Position numbers and translations under genes: made by a program | Shown: positions 6,840 through 13,286 of the stretch, one piece after another | How positions within the stretch are numbered: the stretch's first letter is position 1 | Layout: each line of letters begins with the position of its first letter | Notes under the pieces: model-generated | Told to the model about the DNA's origin: nothing | Seen by the model: the letters and a program-made list of their open reading frames with translations, nothing else | Database searches by the model: none | Assembly: GCA_028819945.1 (NCBI GenBank) | Contig: JAPPKQ010000311.1 | Span: forward strand, 1-14,999 | Reading direction: 5' to 3' | From: a bacterium | GTDB taxonomy: Bacteria > Actinomycetota > Acidimicrobiia > Acidimicrobiales > CATQHL01 | Length of the DNA stretch: 14,999 bases

Positions 6840-7208
6840 TCAGGGGTTCCCCCCGAACGCGCCCCGCCTGACCCGGATCTCCCCGGCCACCTCCCGGCAG
6901 GGGTACACCTCGATGTCACCCTTGCGGTCGCGGCGGCCGTCGAGGTTCTCCTTCCAGCCGCTCCCGTCGGTGGCGAAGGTCCAGAAGTGCGTGAGGCAGA
7001 CGATCTCCTCGCCGGCCACGGCCCCGGAGCCCCCGAGGTGCGACCACTGGTGCGGGCAGCGTGCCTCCATCACGCACGGGACACCGCTCTCGGTGCGCCA
7101 CACCACCACGTCGGCACCCTCGAGGGTCGCCTCGACGACCTCGCCGGGCGCCACCGCCCCGGCCGCCGCGACCGTGACCCACGAGCCGCCGGCGGCACCG
7201 TCGGTCAT
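6840..7208 (-). CDS. Rieske-type [2Fe-2S] protein
   Basis: This 122-residue soluble protein is built around one Rieske domain. The cluster ligands are Cys51 and His53 (CPHQWSHLGG) and Cys71 and His74 (CLTHFWTF), so both halves of the motif are intact. It is too short to be a Rieske oxygenase alpha subunit and resembles the ferredoxin component of such systems. The ATG at 7208 overlaps the TGA of the upstream truncated molybdopterin subunit (ATGA), so translation is coupled. Its place in a molybdenum hydroxylase operon suggests that it passes electrons to or from the hydroxylase, beside the usual plant-type 2Fe-2S subunit. That role is inference. An unrelated function carried along in the operon is possible. 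Confidence 0.88.
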   Translation of the reverse strand: MTDGAAGGSWVTVAAAGAVAPGEVVEATLEGADVVVWRTESGVPCVMEARCPHQWSHLGGSGAVAGEEIVCLTHFWTFATDGSGWKENLDGRRDRKGDIEVYPCREVAGEIRVRRGAFGGNP

Positions 7209-8437
7209 GCGCAGGCCTCGACGATGGCGGCACGGATGCGCTGCGGTGACAGCGGGCCGTCGGTCAGGCGCACCCCGAGGGGTGCCAGGGCGTCGGCCAC
7301 GGCGTTGAAGACGCACGGAACCGACCCGATCGCCCCTCCCTCGCCGGTTCCCTTGTGGCCGCCCGGGCTGTCCGAGGGGGTGACGATGTGACCGAACTCG
7401 AATGAGGGAATCTCCGCGGCGCTCGGCACCAGATAGTCGGCGAACGTGGTGGCCAGGGGGTTGCCGTCTGCGTCGTAGGCGACCTCCTCCAGCAGCGCCC
7501 CGCCGATGCCCTGCGCCGCGCCACCGGCGATCTGACCCTTCACCACCATCGGGTTGATCATCACGCCGCAATCCTCGCTCACGGCGTAGCGCAGCAGCCG
7601 GACGGCACCGGTGGCGACGTCCACCTCGCAGGTGCAGGCATGGGCGGCATTGGAATAGGTGACGGGGGGCGCCTTGAATCTCGCCGTGTGCTCCAGCCCG
7701 CCGCTGATGTCTGCGGGCAGGGTGTCCGGCCGCATGTAGGCGGCCCGGGCCACCTCGGCGACGGTCGTCCGCCGCGCCGGCGTGCCGCGCACCACCACGG
7801 CGCCGCCGCCGAGGTCGAGATCGTCGACGGAGGCCTCCATCAGCTCGGACGCGACCCGCAGCAGCTTCGCCCGCACGCCCGCCGAGGCGGCACGTGCCGC
7901 GCCGCCGGCGATGACCGCCGAGCGGCTGCCGCCGGTGCCGAACCCGTAGGGGGTGCCGTGGCCCTGATGAAACCGCACGTCACCGGGATGCACACCGAGC
8001 GCGTCGGCCACGATTTGCGCCATCGTGGTCTCGAGGCTCTGGCCGTGGCTGCCGGTGCCGGCGTAGACGTTCACCGCCACAGGGTCGCCGACGAAGCGCA
8101 CGTCGCCGTCGGCCAGAAGGTGGTCCGGGGGCCCGCCCCCGCCCGGGAGCACGAGCGAGCCGCGCATCGAGCCCACGTCGCCGTTGAGGCCGTCGGCGGT
8201 CCACACCGCCCACACCCCGTCGAGGGCTGCGGCGGCCTTCACATCGAGACGCGTGATCCGGGCCCGTGCCCGGGTGCTGCGGGCGAAGGCAACGTGCCCG
8301 GTGCCGACCGGCGCGAGGTTGGCGACGTAGCGGCCGCGCCCGGTGAGCAGCCGGGGGTCCTCGAGGCGGGCGACCGACTGTCCGACGTAACGGGCCGCGG
8401 GCGGGGCGGTGCCGGCCGCCGCGGCCGGATCGTTCAC
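7205..8437 (-). CDS. Internally deleted molybdopterin-binding subunit of the xanthine oxidase family (L')
   Basis: This 410-residue product is about half the size of a normal large subunit of molybdenum hydroxylases (about 780). Residues 15-122 match the N-terminal domain (RYVGQSVARLEDPRLLTGRGRYV up to VRFVGDPVAV). Residue 123 onward then jumps to the late region (VYAGTGSHGQSLETTMAQIVADALG). Against the neighbouring full subunit, about 385 residues are missing, including the GGSFG and AYRGFG active-site loops. The C-terminal half is complete, with NPMVVKGQIAGG and the catalytic-type Glu366 in GTGEGG. The junction lies near 8066-8078, and the frame is intact on both sides. GTG 8437 has no clear ribosome site and follows a 77-base gap. 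The stop overlaps the Rieske start. It may be a decaying duplicate, a structural subunit, or an assembly error. Confidence 0.8.
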   Translation of the reverse strand: MNDPAAAAGTAPPAARYVGQSVARLEDPRLLTGRGRYVANLAPVGTGHVAFARSTRARARITRLDVKAAAALDGVWAVWTADGLNGDVGSMRGSLVLPGGGGPPDHLLADGDVRFVGDPVAVNVYAGTGSHGQSLETTMAQIVADALGVHPGDVRFHQGHGTPYGFGTGGSRSAVIAGGAARAASAGVRAKLLRVASELMEASVDDLDLGGGAVVVRGTPARRTTVAEVARAAYMRPDTLPADISGGLEHTARFKAPPVTYSNAAHACTCEVDVATGAVRLLRYAVSEDCGVMINPMVVKGQIAGGAAQGIGGALLEEVAYDADGNPLATTFADYLVPSAAEIPSFEFGHIVTPSDSPGGHKGTGEGGAIGSVPCVFNAVADALAPLGVRLTDGPLSPQRIRAAIVEACA

Positions 8438-8514
8438 GGGCGCGGGGCCGCGGCGCAGGAGTCGGGCGCGTCGGCGTTCAAGGGGTCGAGGAGATCGGTG
8501 GCGACGGTCGCTGC

Positions 8515-10932
8515 TCAGTCCTTGGCGTCGACCATCTCCACGATGCGCTCGGGGGTGGCGGGCAGGCGCCGGATGCGGATGCCCAGGGCGTCGTCGATGG
8601 CGGCGCAGATGGCCGAGGGTGCCATCATGCGTCCCGCCTCGCCGCCGCCCTTGATGCCGTAGGGGGTGTAGGGGCTGGGTGTCTCGTTGTGGCCCACCCG
8701 CAGCGTCGGCGAGTCCATCGCCGAGGGGATGAGGTACTCGGCGAACGACGGCGTCCGCAGCACGCCGTCCTCGTCGTAGAGGAACTCCTCGTACAGCGTG
8801 CTGCCGAGGCCCTGCACGGTGCCGCCGATGACCTGGCCACCCACCGAGCGGGGGTTCACGACGGTGCCGCAGTCGTGCACCGCCGCGTAGTCCAGGAACT
8901 CGACCCGCCCCGTCTCGGGGTCCACCTCCACGACCACGACGTGGCTGGCGTGGCCCACGAACGGGTAGAAGACGCCCAGATTGGTGCGCTCGGGGTTGGG
9001 CATGGTGGTGTAGGGGTGGTCCTGCACGTGGCTGGCCTCGAGGCCGGTCTCGATCTCCTCGGGCAGGGAGTGCTTGAACATGTGCGCCGCCAGGGCGATC
9101 TCGGCGAGTTCCTTGCGCTGGTCGGGGCTGCCGCGCACCGCGAAGCCGCCGTTCTCCCAGACGAGGTCGTCCTCGTTGGCCTCCAGCAGGTGGGCGGCGA
9201 TCTTGGCGGCCTTGGCCCGGATGCTCTGGGAGGCTCCCTCCACCGCGCCGCCCACCATGATCGTGAAGCGGCTGCCGCCCGGCCCGGTGGCGGGCATTCC
9301 CTGGTTGGAGCCGCCGTAGACCACCGAGACGTCCTCGGGCTCGACGCCCAGTTCCTCGGCCACGAACTGCGCCACCATCGTCTCGGGGCTGTTTCCCCAG
9401 GAGGCGTTGGAGTACAGCGTGGCGGTCACCGCGCCCATGGCGTCCACCTTCAGCGTCACGCTCTCGGGCGCGCTGGTGACCGGTGCGGCCACCGGCTCGT
9501 CGAACCAGAACCAGAACTCGGTGGCGCTGAAGACGCTGCGCTCCTGGCAGGTGCACACCCCGATGCCGATGTGGCGGCCCTCGGCGCGCATCTCGGCCTG
9601 GCGCTCGCGCCAACCCTTGTAGTCCGACAGCTCCATCGTCTTGTTCAGCACGGCCTCGTAGTCGCCGCTGTCGTAGACGTTGCCGGTGGGGATGAAGTAG
9701 GGGAACTGGTCGGGCTGGATGAAGTTCATGCGCCTGATGTCCACCGGATCCATGTCCAACTCGCGGGCCATGAGGTCCACCATGCGCTCCAGGATCCAGT
9801 TGCCCACCTCCGAGCCGAAGCCCCGGTAGGCGCCCTGCTGGCACTTGTTGGTCAGTACCGCCGTGAGGTCGTAGCCGATGCTGCTCATGCGGTAGGGGCC
9901 CACGGCCTGGGCGAGCGAGTTGCCGTGCTGGCCCACGCCGAACTGGATGTAGGCCCCGTAGTTGTCCACCACCTTGTAGCGGGTGCTCAACAGCGTGCCG
10001 TCGGCCTTGGCCGCCAACTCCACCTCGTAGTAGCGGTCCGAGCCGTGGTGGTCGCCGTTGGCGATGTTGTCGAGGCGGTCCTGCATGAACTTCACCGGCC
10101 GCCCGGTGATGCGCGCCATCATCGCCGCGATCGTGGCGGTCTTGACCTCGAAGAACTTGGCTCCGAAGCTGCCGCCGGAGGGATGGGGTTGCAGGTCCAG
10201 CTTGTTGCTGGGCACCCGCAGCGTGTTGGCCAGCAGGAACAGGAAGTGCGTGAACGACATGGAGTTCACGTGGATGGTCATCATGCCGGTGGCGGCGTCG
10301 TAGTCGGCCACCGCTCCGACGGTCTCCAGCGGCTGGCCGCCCGAGCGGCCCCACCACAGCGTGTCGCGCACGATCACGTCCGCGGCCGCGAAGTCGCCGT
10401 CCACGTCACCGAAGGTGAAGTTGCGCTGGAACGGGATGTTGGACTCCAGCGCCTCGTGGATCAGCGGCGCATCGTCCTCGAGGGCTTCGAGCAGGTCGGT
10501 GAGCGGTTCGAGGGGCTCGTACTCCACCTCGATCAGCTCGGCGGCGTCCTCGGCGATGGCCCGGGAGGTGGCGGCCACCACGGCCACGCCCTCGCCCATG
10601 TAGCGGACCTTGTCGACGGCCAGGCAGTACCAGGTGTGCTTGTCCGGCGACGGCCCGAAGTCGGGCATCGGGTTCACGTGGTCGGTGACGTTCTCGCTGG
10701 TGACGATGGCGACCACGCCGGGCACCGCCTCGGCGGCGGAGGTGTCAATGCTGAGGATCTTGGCGTGGGCCATGGTGCTGCGCGCCACGGCCACCTCCAG
10801 CATGTTCGGCACCTCGTAGTCGTCGATGTAGTTGCCCCTGCCGCGCAGGAACTTCGGGTCCTCCACGCGGGGGATCGACTTGCCGACCCACTCCAGGTGC
10901 TCGGGGTGCTGGCGTACTTCGGGGACGGTCAT
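8515..10932 (-). CDS. Molybdopterin-binding large subunit of a xanthine oxidase/CoxL-family hydroxylase
   Basis: This full-length 805-residue catalytic subunit belongs to an aerobic CO dehydrogenase/xanthine oxidase-type molybdenum hydroxylase. The N-terminal domain opens with VGKSIPRVEDPKFLRGRGNYIDD. The molybdopterin domains carry GGSFGAK at 253-259, AYRGFGSE at 368-375, NPRSVGGQVIGG near 693-704 and the catalytic-base-type Glu765 in KGGGEAG. Form I CO dehydrogenase has AYRCSFR at the second of these sites, so CO is unlikely as substrate. The later stretch usually reading HGQ...ET is WGNSPET here (512-518), an unusual change near the cofactor. The enzyme would hydroxylate an unidentified organic compound using water. 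The ATG at 10932 follows the small-subunit stop by one base, with AGGAGGG inside that gene. The product should form a trimeric unit with the next two subunits. Confidence 0.93.
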   Translation of the reverse strand: MTVPEVRQHPEHLEWVGKSIPRVEDPKFLRGRGNYIDDYEVPNMLEVAVARSTMAHAKILSIDTSAAEAVPGVVAIVTSENVTDHVNPMPDFGPSPDKHTWYCLAVDKVRYMGEGVAVVAATSRAIAEDAAELIEVEYEPLEPLTDLLEALEDDAPLIHEALESNIPFQRNFTFGDVDGDFAAADVIVRDTLWWGRSGGQPLETVGAVADYDAATGMMTIHVNSMSFTHFLFLLANTLRVPSNKLDLQPHPSGGSFGAKFFEVKTATIAAMMARITGRPVKFMQDRLDNIANGDHHGSDRYYEVELAAKADGTLLSTRYKVVDNYGAYIQFGVGQHGNSLAQAVGPYRMSSIGYDLTAVLTNKCQQGAYRGFGSEVGNWILERMVDLMARELDMDPVDIRRMNFIQPDQFPYFIPTGNVYDSGDYEAVLNKTMELSDYKGWRERQAEMRAEGRHIGIGVCTCQERSVFSATEFWFWFDEPVAAPVTSAPESVTLKVDAMGAVTATLYSNASWGNSPETMVAQFVAEELGVEPEDVSVVYGGSNQGMPATGPGGSRFTIMVGGAVEGASQSIRAKAAKIAAHLLEANEDDLVWENGGFAVRGSPDQRKELAEIALAAHMFKHSLPEEIETGLEASHVQDHPYTTMPNPERTNLGVFYPFVGHASHVVVVEVDPETGRVEFLDYAAVHDCGTVVNPRSVGGQVIGGTVQGLGSTLYEEFLYDEDGVLRTPSFAEYLIPSAMDSPTLRVGHNETPSPYTPYGIKGGGEAGRMMAPSAICAAIDDALGIRIRRLPATPERIVEMVDAKD

Positions 10933-10933
10933 G

Positions 10934-11416
10934 TCAGCCCTCCTCTGCGCGCATCTCGGCGGCGGCGTCGAGCACCGCGTCGACGATGTACTGGTAGCCG
11001 GTGCAGCGGCACATGTTGCTGGAGATCCCCTCCCTGGCCTCTTCGGCGGTGAGGTCGGGGTTGTCGTTGATCAGCTCCAGACTGCGCAGCAGCATCCCCG
11101 GTGTGCAGAACCCGCACTGCAGGCCCTGGTGGCGCCGGAACGCCTCCTGCAGCGGGTGCATCTCGGCGCCGGGGGCGAGGCTCTCGACGGTCTGGATGTC
11201 GGCCCCGTCGGCCTGCACGGCGAACATGATGCACGACCGCACGCTGCGGCCGCCGATCAGCACGGTGCAGGCGCCGCAGGCGCCCTGCTCGCACCCTATG
11301 TGCGTGCCCACCAGCCCGACGTCGTGGCGCAGGAAGTCCGCCAGGCTGCGGCGCGACTCCACATTGGCCGACGTCATCGCGCCGTTGATGGTCACGGTGA
11401 TGTCGTGAGTGCTCAT
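10934..11416 (-). CDS. [2Fe-2S] small subunit of molybdenum hydroxylase (CoxS type)
   Basis: This 160-residue iron-sulfur subunit carries electrons from the molybdenum site to the flavin subunit. The N-terminal plant-type cluster is bound by Cys42, Cys47, Cys50 and Cys62 (CEQGACGAC...C). The proximal cluster in the helical C-terminal domain is bound by Cys101, Cys104, Cys136 and Cys138 (CGFCTPG and CRCTGY). All eight cysteines are present and the length is normal. The ATG at 11416 overlaps the stop of the FAD-subunit gene (ATGA) and has a strong AGGAGGTGA site. The large subunit gene begins one base after the stop. The gene order M-S-L matches classic CO dehydrogenase-type operons. Confidence 0.95.
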   Translation of the reverse strand: MSTHDITVTINGAMTSANVESRRSLADFLRHDVGLVGTHIGCEQGACGACTVLIGGRSVRSCIMFAVQADGADIQTVESLAPGAEMHPLQEAFRRHQGLQCGFCTPGMLLRSLELINDNPDLTAEEAREGISSNMCRCTGYQYIVDAVLDAAAEMRAEEG

Positions 11417-12285
11417 GCGTCACCTCCTGCGCGCTCGGCGGCGGTTGTCAGTGCCCGCCGGGTGAGGACCCGTGCCAGCTTCTTGCGGTAGGCGCCCGAG
11501 CCGAACGAGTCCGACAACGGCTCGATGCCGGTTGCCGCCGCCTCGGCCGCGGCTTCGAACGCCTCGGCGCCCGGCTCTGCGCCCACCAGGACCGCCTCCG
11601 CCTCGGGGCGGCGCAGCGGCACCTCCGCCACCCCGCCCAGCACCACCGAGGCCCGATCGATGGCGCCGCCGCTGGTGTGGATCAGCACGGCCGCCAGCGC
11701 GATCGGCCAACTCTCCGCGGTCACGCTGAACTCCAGGAACCCGTGGCCGGTGCCCGCCGGCCAGGCGTCCACCGTCACGGCGGTCACCAGCTCGCCCTCC
11801 TCCAGGGCCGTCGTGAAGTAGCCCTCGAAGAAGTCCTCCGAGGCGATCTCCCGGGTGCCGCCGGCGCCCTGCGCGGTCACCGTGCCGCCCTGTGCCTTGA
11901 ACGCCGCGGGCATCTCCGCACTCGGATCGGCATGGGCGATGCTGCCCACCACCGTGCCCTGATGGCGCACCGGCACCTGTCCGGCGTTCGAGATGGCGTC
12001 GGCCAGTACCGGGGCGGTCGCCAGCGTGTCGGCATGCAACTCCACGGTCCGCTGGCGAGCGCCTGCGCCGATGTGCAGCCCGCCGCCGTTGGCGCCGCAA
12101 CCGGCCAGATCCGGTGCACCGGTGATGTCCACCAGATGCCCCGGCGCGGCCAGGCGCAGATTCATCAACGGGATCAGGCTCTGACCCCCCGCCAGAATCC
12201 GCGCATCGAACCCCAACTCACCCAGCAGCCCCGCCGCCTCCGCAGCAGACCCCGCCCGGTGATACTCGAAAGGTGGCGACTTCAT
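11413..12285 (-). CDS. FAD-binding medium subunit of molybdenum hydroxylase (CoxM type)
   Basis: This 290-residue flavin subunit takes electrons from the 2Fe-2S clusters and passes them to an acceptor such as quinone or oxygen. FAD-contact motifs are AGGQSLIPLMNLRL at residues 32-45 and TVVGSIAHADPSAEMP at 111-126. The usual reading of the second is TxGGSIAHADP, so Val113 replaces a glycine. The C-terminal CO dehydrogenase flavoprotein-type domain is present (SGAYRKKLARVLTRRAL). I chose ATG 12285 because GGGAGGG lies four bases upstream and family similarity starts at FEYHRAGS. An ATG at 12342 would add an unrelated 19-residue tail and overlap the likely promoter. It is the first gene of the operon M-S-L-L'-Rieske-TauE. 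Confidence 0.93.
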   Translation of the reverse strand: MKSPPFEYHRAGSAAEAAGLLGELGFDARILAGGQSLIPLMNLRLAAPGHLVDITGAPDLAGCGANGGGLHIGAGARQRTVELHADTLATAPVLADAISNAGQVPVRHQGTVVGSIAHADPSAEMPAAFKAQGGTVTAQGAGGTREIASEDFFEGYFTTALEEGELVTAVTVDAWPAGTGHGFLEFSVTAESWPIALAAVLIHTSGGAIDRASVVLGGVAEVPLRRPEAEAVLVGAEPGAEAFEAAAEAAATGIEPLSDSFGSGAYRKKLARVLTRRALTTAAERAGGDA

Positions 12286-12312
12286 AGGCCCTCCCTGGAG
12301 ACGCTGATCCGG

Positions 12313-12342
12313 AACGTAGTTGCTGGGGGATGGACGTGCCAT
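12313..12342 (-). promoter_or_regulatory. Candidate promoter of the molybdenum hydroxylase operon
   Basis: Reading the minus strand, ATGGCA at 12342-12337 matches the TTGACA consensus in four of six positions. TACGTT at 12318-12313 fits the TAnnnT -10 pattern. The spacer is 18 bases. Transcription would start near 12306, about 20 bases before the coxM-like ATG at 12285, leaving room for its GGGAGGG ribosome site. A palindrome lies just upstream. The match is modest and unproven. Confidence 0.4.
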
Positions 12343-12350
12343 CTGCGCCG

Positions 12351-12364
12351 GTGCCGATCGGCAC
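12351..12364. promoter_or_regulatory. Perfect 14-base palindrome, possible operator
   Basis: GTGCCGATCGGCAC is a perfect palindrome. Two flanking base pairs (CC/GG) also match after one mismatch on each side. It is centred about 52 bases upstream of the predicted transcription start of the molybdenum hydroxylase operon, next to the -35 element. This is a usual site for an activator. The NarL-type regulator encoded at 12573-13229 is a candidate binder, but that is only inference. Confidence 0.4.
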
Positions 12365-12416
12365 GGGGATCGCGCGTGTGACTCGGCGGCCTGAACCTCG
12401 GCGCCCCTGCCCTTCC

Positions 12417-12464
12417 GGCTTCCCGCATTCCCGGCCGCCCCCCTTGGCCGGGATGCGGGAAGCC
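12417..12464. terminator. Very strong 19-base-pair hairpin between regulator gene and hydroxylase operon
   Basis: The right arm GGCCGGGATGCGGGAAGCC (12446-12464) pairs in full with the left arm at 12417-12436, apart from one extra T in the left arm. The loop is the nine bases 12437-12445. No T-run follows on either side. It lies about 110 bases after the response-regulator stop and about 130 bases before the FAD-subunit start. It upstream-flanks the predicted hydroxylase promoter, so termination of the regulator mRNA is the simplest role. The rest of 12286-12572 holds only a 5-base-pair hairpin at 12559-12572 beside the regulator stop; I see no gene there. Confidence 0.6.
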
Positions 12465-12572
12465 TCCAGGGAAGACTCTCAGGGCGGACCGGGCAGAAGA
12501 CCTAGACGCCGAACACCTCGTTGAGGATTGGCGCGAACCCTAGCCGAGAACCGCTGGTCGCTCCCCTGAGCG

Positions 12573-13229
12573 CTAGAGGAGGCGTAGGTGCCGTGCCGTG
12601 GCGAGGGCCTCGATCCGGTTGCGGGCCTGCAGCTTCTGCAGCAGCGACTGCACGTAGCTGCGCACCGTGTTCTCGGCGAGGTGCAACTCCTCGGCGATCT
12701 CCTTGCTCGTGCGCCCGAGGGCCATGATGCAGAGCACCTCGTACTCGCGCGTCGTCAGTGAGACGCCGCAGCCGTTGGGCCCCGGCAGGTTCTGCGCCCG
12801 CTCGGCGGGCAGGTCGGTGAGCGAGGGGTCCACGAACACGTTGCCGGCCAGCACCGCTCGCAGCGCTTCGACGAGATCTCGGGTCCCTTTGAGCACAATG
12901 CCCGTCGCACCGGCGTTCAGGCAGGCTCGCAGAGGCTCGGGATCGTCGAAGGCGGTGTGGATCACAACCGTCGAACTTGGCGAGATCGAGAGCAGCGTCC
13001 GGCACAGAGGGGGCGCCAGGTGGTTGCCCAGCTTCAAGTCCAGGATCACGATGTCGGGTCTGAGCAGTCGTGCCTGGGACTCGGCGCTCGCCGGATCTGT
13101 CGCCTCGCCGACGAGTTGCAGATCGCTCGTCTCGGCGAGAATCCGGCGAACCCCGTCGATGACGATCGGGTGGTCGTCGACGACGAGGACTCGGGCGGGG
13201 GCGTGTGCTTCGGATCCGCTGTCAGTCAT
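12573..13229 (-). CDS. NarL/LuxR-family response regulator
   Basis: This 218-residue two-component response regulator acts as a DNA-binding transcription factor. The receiver domain (about 13-130) has the acidic pocket Asp18-Asp19, phosphoacceptor Asp64 in VILDLKL, switch Thr92 and Lys114 (VLKGT). A linker leads to a LuxR-type helix-turn-helix (about 155-216) with LTTREYEVLCIMALGRTSKEIAEEL and the recognition helix AENTVRSYVQSLLQKL. The ATG at 13229 follows the kinase stop by 57 bases, with GAGG a few bases upstream, so the pair should form one system. A small hairpin (13233-13249) overlaps that ribosome site. Likely targets include the molybdenum hydroxylase operon, the next genes on the strand, or the amidase operon. 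The sequence does not decide between them. Confidence 0.93.
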   Translation of the reverse strand: MTDSGSEAHAPARVLVVDDHPIVIDGVRRILAETSDLQLVGEATDPASAESQARLLRPDIVILDLKLGNHLAPPLCRTLLSISPSSTVVIHTAFDDPEPLRACLNAGATGIVLKGTRDLVEALRAVLAGNVFVDPSLTDLPAERAQNLPGPNGCGVSLTTREYEVLCIMALGRTSKEIAEELHLAENTVRSYVQSLLQKLQARNRIEALATARHLRLL

Positions 13230-13286
13230 CGCGTCGCCTCGGCGGCGACACAGCGGGTGAGCGGCGGGGCGCCGGCTCCTGGGCCC

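Noticed and set aside
5629..7308. 559-residue plus-strand frame across vapC, the intergenic region and the transporter
   Set aside because: It is a shadow frame. It matches no family and runs antisense to the TauE and Rieske genes.
8438..10357. Upstream extension of the L' frame to 1050 residues
   Set aside because: The extension overlaps L in another frame, has arginine/glycine-rich shadow composition and no family match. The real domain begins just after GTG 8437.
8689..11052. 787-residue open frame on the plus strand opposite the large subunit
   Set aside because: Its composition (His, Val, Gly, Ala, Arg rich) is that of an antisense shadow. The minus-strand frame is a clear enzyme with all motifs.
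8515..12285. Naming the operon as form I aerobic CO dehydrogenase (coxMSL)
   Set aside because: The M-S-L order fits, but the large subunit lacks AYRCSFR and no coxD-G-like genes are seen, so the substrate is left open.
12502..12572. Minus-strand frame ending GFAPILNEVFGV as a small gene or gene remnant
   Set aside because: The frame is a shadow of the response regulator gene upstream, and the short tail has no start with a ribosome site and no recognisable family.
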